Below, in pieces: positions 24,304 to 32,830 of a stretch of 64,000 nt of DNA. Within the stretch, counting starts at the first letter, position 1. Each line of letters begins with the position of its first letter. The notes under the pieces are model-generated. The model was not told where the DNA came from and ran no database searches. It saw only the letters and a program-made list of their open reading frames with translations. A program made the translations under genes and the position numbers. The stretch is from JBBROS01 sp038229135 (GTDB lineage: Bacteria; Pseudomonadota; Alphaproteobacteria; Acetobacterales; Acetobacteraceae): contig JBBROS010000006.1 of the NCBI GenBank assembly GCA_038229135.1, positions 1 to 64,000 on the forward strand, written 5' to 3'.

Positions 24304-25076
24304 CCCCGAAGCGCCTCGCGCTGGGCCACGTACAGCCGGTTCGTCCCCAGCCGCGCCAGCCGCATCAGCTCCATGAACTGCGCCTCGCTGAACGGCTTCT
24401 GCTCCGCGGTGCCCTGGATCTCGACGATCCCGCCGCCTTCCGTCAGCACGAAGTTCGCATCCGCCTCCGCTCCGCTATCCTCGGCATAGTCCAGGTCCAG
24501 CACCGCCCGCCCACCGACCAGCCCGCAGCTCACCGCCGCCACCTGGCCCGTGATGGGCGAGCGCGCCAGCACCCGCTTGTCGATCAGCTGCCGCACGGCG
24601 AGGTTCAGCGCCACCCACGCCCCGGTGATGCTGGCACACCGAGTCCCGCCTTCCGCGTTCAGCTCGTCGCAGACGAGCGTGATGGTCATCTCCCCCAGCG
24701 CCGCCCGGTCCACCACGGCGCGCAGGCTGCGCCCCACCAGCCGCTGGATCTCCTGCGTGCGGCCCGACTGCTTGCCCCGCGCCGCCTCCCGGTCCCCCCG
24801 CGTATGCGTCGCCCGCGGCAGCATCCCATACTCGGCCGTTACCCAGCCCTCGCCTTTGCCGCGCAAGAAGGGCGGCACCCGCCCCTCCACGCTCGCCGTG
24901 CACAGCACCTCCGTGCCGCCCATCCGGATCAGGCACGAACCCTCTGCATGGTGCGCGAACCCGGTCGTGAACGACACCTCCCGCAGCGCATCGGGCGCGC
25001 GGCCGGAAGGCCGGGGCGGCTGGAGCCCGGTTGCCGCGAAGGCGGCCGCGAGGGCAGTTTGGGGTGTTTCGGTCAT
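24300..25076 (-). CDS. rph: Ribonuclease PH
   Basis: Phosphorolytic 3'-5' exoribonuclease that trims tRNA precursors. RPSGRAPDALREV, GGTEVLCTASVE, GRTQEIQRLVGRSLRAVVD (split as GRTQEIQRLVGR and SLRAVVD) and CDELNAEGGTRCASITGA-type sequence (CDVLQADGGTR equivalent) are clear. The 258-aa product has about 22 extra residues before the usual RPSGR start, so the ATG at 25076 may not be the only start used. It is divergent from hrcA across 71 bp. Confidence 0.96.
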   Translation of the reverse strand: MTETPQTALAAAFAATGLQPPRPSGRAPDALREVSFTTGFAHHAEGSCLIRMGGTEVLCTASVEGRVPPFLRGKGEGWVTAEYGMLPRATHTRGDREAARGKQSGRTQEIQRLVGRSLRAVVDRAALGEMTITLVCDELNAEGGTRCASITGAWVALNLAVRQLIDKRVLARSPITGQVAAVSCGLVGGRAVLDLDYAEDSGAEADANFVLTEGGGIVEIQGTAEQKPFSEAQFMELMRLARLGTNRLYVAQREALRG

Positions 25077-25078
25077 GC

Positions 25079-25120
25079 TATAGGGTGTCCTGATACCGGC
25101 GCGTCCCTATAACCTATAAC
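25079..25120. promoter_or_regulatory. Divergent rph/hrcA control region with 7-bp dyad
   Basis: TATAGGG (25079-25085) and CCCTATA (25105-25111) form a perfect dyad with 19 bases between, inside the 71-bp gap between the two divergent starts. Two TATAAC hexamers (25108-25113 and 25115-25120) could be rightward -10 boxes for hrcA. No good -35 is seen. It is not a CIRCE element (TTAGCACTC/GAGTGCTAA), so HrcA self-control through CIRCE is not supported here. Confidence 0.35.
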
Positions 25121-25147
25121 GTCCCGCCAGGAACCCGCCCCCGCCGC

Positions 25148-26224
25148 ATGCCAGAGCGCCCCACCATCCGCCTGCCCACGCCGATCGCCATGCCCCCGGG
25201 GCTCGACCCGCGTTCGGCCGCCGTGCTGCGCGAGATCGTGGAGCAGTATGTCGAAACAGGCGAGCCCGTCGGCTCCCGCACGCTCTCCCGCCGTTTGCCC
25301 GTCATGCTCTCGCCCGCGACCATCCGCAACGTCATGGCGGACCTGACGGAGGCCGGGCTGCTCTTCTCCCCGCACACCAGCGCCGGGCGCCTCCCCACGG
25401 AGCGGGGCCTGCGCCTGTTCGTCGACGGCCTGCTGCAGGTCGGCTCCGTGCCCGAGGAGGAGCGGGAAGCGATCGCCCGCACGCTGGAGGGCAAGGGCCG
25501 CAGCCTCGAGGACACGCTGGCCGAGGCCAGCACCATGCTCGGCGGCCTCGCCGGTGCCGCCGGCCTCGTGCTGGCGCCCAAGTCCGACGGTGCCGTCCGC
25601 CATGTGGAGTTCGTGCCCCTCGGCCCGGGCCGCGCCCTCGTCATCCTCGTCGGCGCGGACGGCCAGGTGGAGAACCGCGTCATCGAAACGCCGCCGGGGT
25701 TGCCCCCGTCGGCGCTGGTCGAGGCCGGCAATTTCCTGAACGCGCGCCTCGTCGGCCGCACCCTCCCCGAGCTGCGCCGCACCGTCGCCACCGAGATGGC
25801 CGAGGACCGAACGGCGCTCGACAGTCTCACTAGCCAGGTGGTCAACGCCGGGCTCGCCACATGGTCCGACGAAGGCCGCGGCGGCGCCCTCATCGTCCGC
25901 GGCCAGGCGCGCCTGCTGTCGGACGTGACCCAGATCGAAAACCTGCGCGCCATCCAGGCCCTGTTCGAACGCCTCGAGCACCAGGAGACGCTGCTCCGCC
26001 TGCTCGAGCTCGCCGAGGCCAGCGACGGCGTGCGCATCTTCATCGGCGCCGAATCCGGCCTGTTCGGCGCCTCGGGCGTCAGCATGGTGGTGGCGCCGGC
26101 CCGCAACGAGGCCGACCGCATCGTCGGCGCCATCGGCGTCATCGGCCCAACCCGCATCAACTACGGCCGCATCATCCCCGTGGTGGACTACACCGCCCGC
26201 GTGCTGGGTCGGCTCCTGGGCTGA
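25148..26224 (+). CDS. hrcA: Heat-inducible transcription repressor HrcA
   Basis: Represses groESL/dnaK-type chaperone genes by binding CIRCE. The N-terminal winged helix (about 20-80) includes REIVEQYVETGEPVGSRTLS and LSPATIRNVMADLTEAGLL with the family HTSAGRLPTERGLRLFVD block. The C-terminal domain ends GPTRINYGRIIPVVDYTA, as expected. 358 aa is normal. The rph-hrcA divergent pair is a conserved alphaproteobacterial neighbourhood; grpE, often next, is absent and a palindromic repeat follows the stop instead. Confidence 0.97.
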   Translation: MPERPTIRLPTPIAMPPGLDPRSAAVLREIVEQYVETGEPVGSRTLSRRLPVMLSPATIRNVMADLTEAGLLFSPHTSAGRLPTERGLRLFVDGLLQVGSVPEEEREAIARTLEGKGRSLEDTLAEASTMLGGLAGAAGLVLAPKSDGAVRHVEFVPLGPGRALVILVGADGQVENRVIETPPGLPPSALVEAGNFLNARLVGRTLPELRRTVATEMAEDRTALDSLTSQVVNAGLATWSDEGRGGALIVRGQARLLSDVTQIENLRAIQALFERLEHQETLLRLLELAEASDGVRIFIGAESGLFGASGVSMVVAPARNEADRIVGAIGVIGPTRINYGRIIPVVDYTARVLGRLLG

Positions 26225-26285
26225 CCCCGTTCCCGCTCGCCCCGGGAGAAGGCTGGGGTGAGGGTGTCGCCACGAGCGCCCACCA
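26225..26285. repeat. Family B palindromic repeat (copy B1)
   Basis: Contains GCCCCGGGAGAAGGCTGGGG followed by TGAGGGTGTCGCCACGAGCG. The second half is nearly identical to copies at about 48.92 kb and 59.12 kb, including the trailing CCACGAGC. It fills the whole gap between the convergent hrcA and NicX-like genes and may serve as a bidirectional terminator there. Confidence 0.75.
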
Positions 26286-27320
26286 TCATTCGACCAACAC
26301 CCCGTCCCGCACCACCGCCACCCCATCCACCTCGATGGTCGTGCCCATCACCGGCAAGTCGAAATGCCCGGCAGTGTGTCGCCCCGCGAACTCGTTGGCC
26401 CCGGTGCTGAACAGGAAGTTTCCGGCCACGGCCCGCAGCTCCGTCCCGTTCGTGTCCCGCCGCCCATACATCGCCAGGGACTCCCGCCGCGCCGCCCGGT
26501 TCAGGCCCCAGCCCACGTGGCTCACGGCATACGCCTCCCGATCCCCCCAGGCAGCCAGATAGTCGCGGAACAGCGCGGCGTCCGTGCCCGTGCCCTCCAC
26601 CGCCACCACGTAATCGGCCTCGATCACAAGCCTGACCGCGCTCTCGACATAGCGCTTGAACGTCAGGTTCATGTCCCCGGGCGCCAGCACCAGGCACCCC
26701 TGCACGGTGCCGGCCTTGGGAAAGGCCACCACCAACCCCCCCGGCCAGTGGGCGAGCGTACCGGGCTTGGCGGTCCAGCCCCAAACACCCACGGTGCTGG
26801 CCCCGCGCAGGTCCACCACCAGGTCGGTGCCGGCCGTCGACGTCACGCGCATGGCGCCCGCCCCGCGCAGCGATTTCGCCGCCGCCCGGACCTCGCCTTC
26901 GAGCGCCGGGTCGGGCCGCATGCGCTCCAGCGCCTCCGGATGCTCGTTGCTGATGTGCAGCACCCGCGCGCCGGCGCCCAGGATGGCCGGCGTCTCCCGC
27001 GCATGCATCAGCCCTTCCAGCGTGCAATCCACCACCAGCCCCGGTGCGGCCAGCGCCCGAACCACCGGCCCGAGCCCCCCGATCGCCTCGCTCGCCCCCG
27101 TGGAGCGCACCGGCACCGGATGCGGGTTCCGCGGAGTCGGGACCACGAGGTGCCACGCCCGCGCGCCGAGGGCATGCAGCGCGAGTTCGGCCAGGTGGAC
27201 GTTCAACGCCCGGCTTTGCGTCTCGCTCAGGATGGCGACCGGGTCGCCAGGCTGCACGCCGCACAGGGACAACACCTCGCGGAAGGCGTCGATCCACTTG
27301 CCTTCGATCCGGTCCTGCAT
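26286..27320 (-). CDS. NicX-like metalloprotein (2,5-dihydroxypyridine dioxygenase/leucyl aminopeptidase fold)
   Basis: 344 aa from ATG 27320 (a GTG lies just before it). The C-terminal metal ligands of the NicX family are where expected: SHVGWG with H268, and HTAGHFD (315-321) with H319 and D321. In NicX of nicotinate degradation an iron opens the 2,5-dihydroxypyridine ring. Many relatives are annotated only as leucyl-aminopeptidase-like. The protein is cytoplasmic with no signal peptide. It is not beside other nicotinate genes, but it sits next to the aromatic-amine catabolic locus, so a ring-opening role there is worth considering. Confidence 0.72.
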   Translation of the reverse strand: MQDRIEGKWIDAFREVLSLCGVQPGDPVAILSETQSRALNVHLAELALHALGARAWHLVVPTPRNPHPVPVRSTGASEAIGGLGPVVRALAAPGLVVDCTLEGLMHARETPAILGAGARVLHISNEHPEALERMRPDPALEGEVRAAAKSLRGAGAMRVTSTAGTDLVVDLRGASTVGVWGWTAKPGTLAHWPGGLVVAFPKAGTVQGCLVLAPGDMNLTFKRYVESAVRLVIEADYVVAVEGTGTDAALFRDYLAAWGDREAYAVSHVGWGLNRAARRESLAMYGRRDTNGTELRAVAGNFLFSTGANEFAGRHTAGHFDLPVMGTTIEVDGVAVVRDGVLVE

Positions 27321-27433
27321 CACCGCCCCACCTCGCTCCGCACGCCTGGCCCCATGGCACCAGATCGATCGTTACCGCTTGCTATGAGGCACCGCGGAAG
27401 CGCAATCATTTCGACACTGGCATGGAGGCTCCA

Positions 27434-28042
27434 ATGAAGAACAAGCTGGACGTCGGAACGTCCTCGATCCGCCTCGGCTTCGCCGTGATGGCCACATTGG
27501 CGCTCGCCAGCGCTCCTGCCTCGGCGCTGGTGCCGGCGCTCGGCGTGGTGACGGTGAACACGACGGTAACCCCCTCTGGCGGCACGACGCTGTTCACCTA
27601 TCAGTTCATCAACGACTTCAACCTGATCTTCAATCCCAAGTCGATCTCGGCGATCGAGCTGCCAGAGCTGAACGCCGGCGACTTCAGCCTGGCCAGCTTC
27701 ACGACCAGCAAGCCCGGCTGGACGGCCACGGAGACCTTGTCCAGCCCCTACTCGAGCACGTTCAAGACCGGGACGGCCACCCCGGGCGCCTACATCCGCT
27801 TCACTGCGCCGCCCGGCGGTGAACTGACCGTGCTCGGCAACAGGGACGTCACGGTGAGCCTGACCACGACGCTCCCGGGCACGATCGACGCCAAATTCAG
27901 CGTCATTTCGGACGGGGTGGTGTCCTTCGTCGTCGATCCGCCCGTGCCGGGGCCGCTTGCCGCCGTACCGGAGCCGGCGAGCCTGCTTCTCCTCGGCGGC
28001 GCCGCCGCGGCCACCCTCATGCGCCGGCGACGCGTGGCCTGA
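27434..28042 (+). CDS. PEP-CTERM sorting domain protein
   Basis: 202 aa exported protein. GGAGG lies six bases before ATG 27434. A signal peptide (about residues 1-32, ending SAPASALVPA) is followed by a Thr/Ser-rich beta-type domain. The C-terminus reads VPEPASLLLLGGAAAATLMRRRRVA: a PEP motif, a short hydrophobic helix and a basic tail. This is the sorting signal recognised by exosortase and linked to exopolysaccharide or biofilm. No exosortase gene is in the window. Function of the ectodomain is unknown. Confidence 0.88.
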   Translation: MKNKLDVGTSSIRLGFAVMATLALASAPASALVPALGVVTVNTTVTPSGGTTLFTYQFINDFNLIFNPKSISAIELPELNAGDFSLASFTTSKPGWTATETLSSPYSSTFKTGTATPGAYIRFTAPPGGELTVLGNRDVTVSLTTTLPGTIDAKFSVISDGVVSFVVDPPVPGPLAAVPEPASLLLLGGAAAATLMRRRRVA

Positions 28043-28059
28043 GCTCAGCCGGGGCGCGA

Positions 28060-29478
28060 TCACCGGGCAAGCCGCCCATACTCCACCTTGCCCATCGCGT
28101 TTCGCGGCAGCGCCTCCACGAACACCACCCGGCGCGGCGCCTTGAACCGCGCGAGTTGGGCCTGCACGTGCGCCACCACCTCGGCCTCCGTGCATGCAGC
28201 CCCCGGCCGCAGCACCACGTGCGCCTCCGGCACCTCCTGCCAGCGCGGGTCGGGGCGGCCCACCACGGCGCATTCCGCCACCTGCGGCAGGGTGGCCAGC
28301 ACGCGCTCGATCTCGGCCGGGTAGATGTTTTCCCCACCTGAGACGATCATGTGCTTGGCCCGGTCGTGCACGGTCCAGCTGCCATCCTGCGCCCGCGTTC
28401 CGATGTCCCCGGTCCGATACCAGCCCTCCACCAGCGCCTCCGCCGTGGCCGCTTCGTTGCGCCAATAGCCCTGGAACAGCTGTGGGCCCTTCAGCCAAAT
28501 CTCGCCCGGCACCCCGTCCGCCGCCGCAGACCCATCGGCCTGACGCGCCTGCGCCGAGACACCCGGCCCCGGCCGTCCGGTGCTGTGCATGCCCCCCGCC
28601 TCGCCCGCCCGCACATAGATGGCGATCGGCGCCGTCTCCGTGCTGCCATACACCTGCAGCACCGGCACGCCCCGGGCCGTGAACGGTGCCACGACGTCCG
28701 GCTGCACCACCGTCGACCCGGTGGCGACCGCGCGCAGACTGGTCAAATCCGTCGCAGCCCAGTCCGGATGCGCGGCCACGGCCTGCATCGTCGACGGCAC
28801 GAGCACGCTCAGCGTCGGCCGCAGCGCCGCAATGGCAGCCAAGGTCGCTCCGGCCTCGAACCGCGGCAGCAGCGTGACGCATCCGCCCGCCAGCAGCGTC
28901 GGCAGGGTCTGGATGTTGAGCCCGCCCACGTGGAACAGCGGCAGCACCGTCAGCACGTGATCGCGGTCCATCGGCCCGTGCATGTCATAGGCCAGCGCCG
29001 CGTTCGCCCGCAGTGCGGCGACCGTCAGCACCGCCCCTTTGGGCCGCCCCGTGGTGCCGCTGGTATAGACGAGCAGGACCGGGCCATCGCCTCCCAGCCC
29101 GAGCGTGCCGCATGGCGTGCCCTCGTCCCACTGCTCCAGCGGCAGCACCGCCATGCCGTCCCGGACAGGCCTCGGCGCCGTGCCGTCGTGCGCCCGTAGA
29201 AGCGCCCGATCGTCCACGAACAGCACGCGGGGCTCCGCGTCGTCCACGATCCATTGCAGCTCCGGCCCGGCCAGCCGCCAGTTCAGCGGCGCCAGTGTCG
29301 CCCCCAGCCGGGCACAGGCCAGCAGCAGCACGAGCGTGCGCGGGTGGTTGAGCGCGAGCACCGCCACCCGATCGCCGGGGCCGACGCCGCGGGCGATGAG
29401 CGAGTGCATCTCGGCCTCGACCCAGCCCGCCACCGCCGCGTGGGACCAGGTGCGGCCTTCGTAACGAAGGGCGATCAT
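28060..29478 (-). CDS. AMP-dependent acyl/aryl-CoA ligase
   Basis: Activates a carboxylic acid to its CoA thioester through an acyl-adenylate. The P-loop-like YTSGTTGRPKG (138-148), YGSTETAP, GEIWLKGPQLFQGYW, YRTGDIG and a C-terminal NAMGKVEYG with the catalytic lysine are all present. About 472 aa from ATG 29478; a GTG at 29505 adds nine residues. It is the last gene of the leftward catabolic operon, and its likely substrate is the aromatic acid (for example 2-aminobenzoate or a related acid) that the divergent CoA-dependent monooxygenase would attack. The specificity is inference; it is shorter than typical benzoate-CoA ligases. Confidence 0.87.
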   Translation of the reverse strand: MIALRYEGRTWSHAAVAGWVEAEMHSLIARGVGPGDRVAVLALNHPRTLVLLLACARLGATLAPLNWRLAGPELQWIVDDAEPRVLFVDDRALLRAHDGTAPRPVRDGMAVLPLEQWDEGTPCGTLGLGGDGPVLLVYTSGTTGRPKGAVLTVAALRANAALAYDMHGPMDRDHVLTVLPLFHVGGLNIQTLPTLLAGGCVTLLPRFEAGATLAAIAALRPTLSVLVPSTMQAVAAHPDWAATDLTSLRAVATGSTVVQPDVVAPFTARGVPVLQVYGSTETAPIAIYVRAGEAGGMHSTGRPGPGVSAQARQADGSAAADGVPGEIWLKGPQLFQGYWRNEAATAEALVEGWYRTGDIGTRAQDGSWTVHDRAKHMIVSGGENIYPAEIERVLATLPQVAECAVVGRPDPRWQEVPEAHVVLRPGAACTEAEVVAHVQAQLARFKAPRRVVFVEALPRNAMGKVEYGRLAR

Positions 29479-29511
29479 GTCTCGGCTCGCTTCCTTCGCG
29501 TCCACGACGGC

Positions 29512-29569
29512 GTCATCGCGAGCCGTCGGGCGGCCCCTGGATCGCCACGCTTCGCCCGCGGTGACGATG
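29512..29569. repeat. Family A palindromic repeat, shortened copy (A1)
   Basis: Begins GTCATCGCGAGCC and continues GGCCCCTGGATCGCCACGC to a terminal GGTGACGA. Compared with full copies near 43.1 and 48.1 kb the internal left-arm segment (GGCGATCCAGGGGC) is missing, so only half of the inner palindrome remains. It lies in the 84-bp gap between the acyl-CoA dehydrogenase and CoA-ligase genes, and overlaps neither. Confidence 0.75.
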
Positions 29570-29589
29570 CAACACGGGCATCGCCGACC

Positions 29590-30855
29590 TCACTCGTCCC
29601 GCTCCCCCTCCTCATACAGCGCCGCCCGCCCGAGCCGGTCCAAACACAGCTCCGCCGTCCAGGGCAGCATCAGGCTGCCGCACCGGCTGTCCCGGTAGAT
29701 CCGCTCCAGCGGCAGCGACCGCAGCATGGCCTGCCCGCCACACGTCCGGATGGCCAGCCGGGCCAGGTCGTTGGCCGTCTCCATCGTCGAATACTGCGCC
29801 GCCCAGGCCCGCATCACCCCGTCCTTGCCGGGGTTCGCCCCCGCCTCCGTCACGGCCTGGAACCACAGCGCCTTCGCCGCCTCGAGCTTGATCCGCATCT
29901 CGGCGACCGCCAGCTGCTTCGTCGGATACATCCGCCGCTTCACCGGTGGCGTCCCCGGCACCTCGCCGCGCAGATACTTCACCGTGAAGTCGTACGCCGC
30001 CTGGCAAAGCCCCATGTACGTGGGCGACAGCGTGAGGAACATGTGCGGCCAGCGCGACGCCGCCTGGACATACACGCCGCGTGGCATCAGCGCCGCCTCG
30101 TAGGGCACGAACACGCGGTCGAAATGCAGCGTCCGGCTCACCGTGCCGCGCATCCCAAGCGGGTCCCACTCCCCCGACACGCTCACCCCCTCCCCGCGCG
30201 ACGGCACGGCCAAGTACAACGTGTTGCGACGGCTCGCCGCAGCCCCCTCGGCGCGCTCCGTGCAAAGAATGCCGTAATAGTCCGCATGCCCCGAGAGGCT
30301 GGCGAAGATCTTCTTGCCGCTCACGAACCACCCGCCCTCGGCCGGCTCCGCCTCCGTCCCGAACGCCGCCATCCCGGCCGAGGCGGCGCCGCCCTCGCTG
30401 AACGGCTGCGAGTAGATCGCCCCCTCTTCCACGATGCGCCGGTAATGCACCGCCCGCCGCCCCGCATGCGCCGCACGCTCCTCGGGCGCCATCTCGAGGT
30501 CATCGGCCAGCGGCCCGGACCACAGCGTGCTGCACACGTGCATGTTCCAGCTCAGCGCCGTCGCTCCGCAATAACGCCCGATCTCGGCACCCGCGAGCGA
30601 GTACGTCTGGTAATCCGCCCCGAGCCCGCCCTGCTCCTTAGGGATGCAGATCCCCAGCAGCCCGGCATCCCGCAGGTCCTCGTAGTTCTCGACCGGAAAC
30701 CGCGCCTCCTTGTCGTAGGCCGCGGCCCGGGGCGCGAACTTATCCGCCGCCAGCGCACGAACACGGTCCAGCAAGGCCGCCTGGTCCGGCCGCAGCCGGA
30801 ACGCCCCCGGGTCGAAGATCGGCGCGTCGGTGGTGAGCCGGGTGATCGCGTTCAT
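29590..30855 (-). CDS. Acyl-CoA dehydrogenase family protein (1)
   Basis: 421 aa flavoprotein that would introduce a double bond into an acyl-CoA or, for some family members, hydroxylate a substrate. N-terminal helix domain (AAYDKEARFPVENYEDLRDAGLLG), central beta domain with YSQPFSEGGAASAG and WFVSGKKIFASLSG, and C-terminal helical domain with RTCGGQAMLRSLPLERIYRD are recognisable in order. It lies between the alpha/beta hydrolase (ATGA overlap) and the CoA ligase. The usual IGP-type substrate loop is divergent, so an unusual substrate is likely. Confidence 0.88.
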   Translation of the reverse strand: MNAITRLTTDAPIFDPGAFRLRPDQAALLDRVRALAADKFAPRAAAYDKEARFPVENYEDLRDAGLLGICIPKEQGGLGADYQTYSLAGAEIGRYCGATALSWNMHVCSTLWSGPLADDLEMAPEERAAHAGRRAVHYRRIVEEGAIYSQPFSEGGAASAGMAAFGTEAEPAEGGWFVSGKKIFASLSGHADYYGILCTERAEGAAASRRNTLYLAVPSRGEGVSVSGEWDPLGMRGTVSRTLHFDRVFVPYEAALMPRGVYVQAASRWPHMFLTLSPTYMGLCQAAYDFTVKYLRGEVPGTPPVKRRMYPTKQLAVAEMRIKLEAAKALWFQAVTEAGANPGKDGVMRAWAAQYSTMETANDLARLAIRTCGGQAMLRSLPLERIYRDSRCGSLMLPWTAELCLDRLGRAALYEEGERDE

Positions 30856-31700
30856 AGGACCTCCTGCAGGAAAGCCTCGATGGTGTCGTTGAACAAGGCC
30901 GGCCGCTCCAGATGCGCAAGGTGGCCCACGCCCTCGAGCGCCACGAACCGCGCCCCCGGAACCCGCGCCGCCATCTTCTCCATGCCCGGCGCCGGGGCAT
31001 TCCCGTCCCGCGTGCCCGCGAGCGCCAGGGTCGGCACCCGGATCCTCGGCAGCGCCTCCCGCAGGTCGAAGCCGGGCATCGCCATCACCGTGTCACGATA
31101 GCTGGCGGCCGGGGTATGCGCGATGCAATCGACCGCGAGCGCCACGCCCGCCGGGTCGGCGTCTTCGCCCACCAGCCCCGCCACCATCTCCGGCGCCAGT
31201 TCCGCCAGGCTCCGCCCCTCGTCGAGCGGCCCCAGCCGGTCCCGCACGAACTGCGCCGCCCAGGCCGGGTCCTTGCCGCCGAACGCCGCACTCGTCTGCG
31301 CCAGCACGGCCGCACGGGCCGCATGGGGCGCCTCGGCCAGCAGCCGCTGCACGATCATGCCCCCGATCGAGTGCCCAACCAGCACCGGCCGCTCCAGCCC
31401 GAGTTCGGCGATGAAACCGCCCAGGCTCGCCGCCAGCGCATCGATGCTCACCAGCGGCAGCGGCGCGGACGCCCCGTAGCCCGGCATGTCCCACGCGATG
31501 GCGCGATACCCCCGGGCCGCGAACCACGCCACCTGGCCCGCGAACTGCCGCGCCGCGCCCCCGATCCCGTGCAGGAAGACGATGGGCACCCCCGAACCCT
31601 CGGCGATATAGCCCACCCCCTCCGCGCTCTGGACCTGCTGCCACTCCTGCTGCGTCTGCTGGTGCGCGGGCTGGACCACGCAGGCGATCTCTTCCGTCAC
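30852..31700 (-). CDS. Alpha/beta-fold hydrolase
   Basis: 282 aa. The nucleophile elbow is GHSIGG (serine in VLVGHSIGGMI), the oxyanion region HGIGGAARQF, an acid in LALAGTRDGNAP and the catalytic histidine in GVGHLAHLERP. Such enzymes cleave esters, thioesters, enol-lactones or C-C bonds. In a ring-degradation operon a thioesterase, ring-hydrolase or lactonase role is likely. It is coupled by ATGA-type overlaps to the solute-binding protein gene and the dehydrogenase gene. Confidence 0.88.
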   Translation of the reverse strand: MTEEIACVVQPAHQQTQQEWQQVQSAEGVGYIAEGSGVPIVFLHGIGGAARQFAGQVAWFAARGYRAIAWDMPGYGASAPLPLVSIDALAASLGGFIAELGLERPVLVGHSIGGMIVQRLLAEAPHAARAAVLAQTSAAFGGKDPAWAAQFVRDRLGPLDEGRSLAELAPEMVAGLVGEDADPAGVALAVDCIAHTPAASYRDTVMAMPGFDLREALPRIRVPTLALAGTRDGNAPAPGMEKMAARVPGARFVALEGVGHLAHLERPALFNDTIEAFLQEVL

Positions 31701-32830
31701 GGCACGATCCGATACGCGCCGTCCCTGATCTCGACCATCACCTGGCTGTCCGCCTGCGCCCCGCTATGGTCGGTGGGCGTGAGGGAAAATACCGCCTCGG
31801 ACGCCGCCAGCCCCGTCACGCGCTCCATCGCATCCCGCAGCGCCGTGCGGAACGCCGCCGTGCCCGGTGGCCCGGCCTCGAGCGCCTTGGGCATGGCGGC
31901 CTCGATCAGCTTCACCCCGTCCCAGAGCGTCGCCCCGAACAGGCTCCGGCTCCCCGGCCCATACTTGCCCTCATAGGCCGCCACATAGGCCAAGGCCGCC
32001 GCCTTCACCGGGTGCGCATCCGGCATCTGCTCGGCCACCAGCACAGGCACCGAGGAGAACATCACCCCGTCCAGCGCGCGGCCCCCCACCCGAAGCGCAT
32101 CCGGCCCCGCGATGCCCTGCACCGTGTAGACAGGCCCCGTGAAGCCCCGCGCCCGCAGCTCGATGATGGGCGTGGTCGCCGGGGTCGAGCTCGCCGCGAC
32201 GAACACCGCATCCGGCCGCCCCGCAAGCAGCCGCAACACCTGCGGCGTCAAGCTCGTGTCGGCCGGGTTGTAACGCACCTCGCCCGTCACCTGCAGCCCG
32301 GCCGCCACCGCCTGCGCGCTCAGCGCCGCGATGTAGCCGTCGCCCAGCGCATTCGCGAACCCGATATGCCCCAGGGTCTTCTTGCCCGTCCGCTGCATGT
32401 GGTCGACGATCTGCACCGTCGCCACCCGCTCGCTCGGGATCAGCTTGAACGCCCAGCGCCGCGCCCCCTCCGGCGGCTCCACGACCGCCGAGGACCCAGC
32501 AAGGCTGATGGTCGGCACGCCGGCGCCCGCCACCGTCTCCAGCACCGCGATGCTGTTCGGCGTCGTGCTCGGGCCGAGGATCGCGTCGACCTTCTCCTCA
32601 TCGATCAGCTTGCGCGCCGCCCGCACCGCCGCCGTCGGGTCGCTCCCGTCATCCAGCACCACCCAGCGGACCGCCTGGCCTGCCAGCGTGCGCGGCAGCA
32701 GCTCGATCGTGTTCCGCACCGGAATGCCCAACCCGGCGCCCGGCCCGGTCAGCGACAGCACCGCGCCCAACGTCACGTCGGCCCGTGCCGGCAGGGCCAG
32801 CAGCATCAATGCGAGAACGATCCGGATCAT
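31697..32830 (-). CDS. Branched-chain amino acid-type ABC transporter substrate-binding protein (1)
   Basis: 377 aa periplasmic protein with a signal peptide (MIRIVLALMLLALPARA). The mature protein starts with VTLGAVLSLTGPGAGLG, the typical Leu/Ile/Val-binding fold opening, followed by IDEEKVDAILGPSTTPNSIA and a second lobe. This class binds amino acids, aromatic acids and related compounds. It is embedded in the catabolic operon, so the ligand may be an aromatic carboxylate. No permease or ATPase gene accompanies it in the window. Confidence 0.9.
   Translation of the reverse strand: MIRIVLALMLLALPARADVTLGAVLSLTGPGAGLGIPVRNTIELLPRTLAGQAVRWVVLDDGSDPTAAVRAARKLIDEEKVDAILGPSTTPNSIAVLETVAGAGVPTISLAGSSAVVEPPEGARRWAFKLIPSERVATVQIVDHMQRTGKKTLGHIGFANALGDGYIAALSAQAVAAGLQVTGEVRYNPADTSLTPQVLRLLAGRPDAVFVAASSTPATTPIIELRARGFTGPVYTVQGIAGPDALRVGGRALDGVMFSSVPVLVAEQMPDAHPVKAAALAYVAAYEGKYGPGSRSLFGATLWDGVKLIEAAMPKALEAGPPGTAAFRTALRDAMERVTGLAASEAVFSLTPTDHSGAQADSQVMVEIRDGAYRIVP

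Noticed and set aside
25077..25147. CIRCE element for HrcA autoregulation
   Set aside because: No TTAGCACTC-N9-GAGTGCTAA or close variant in the gap.
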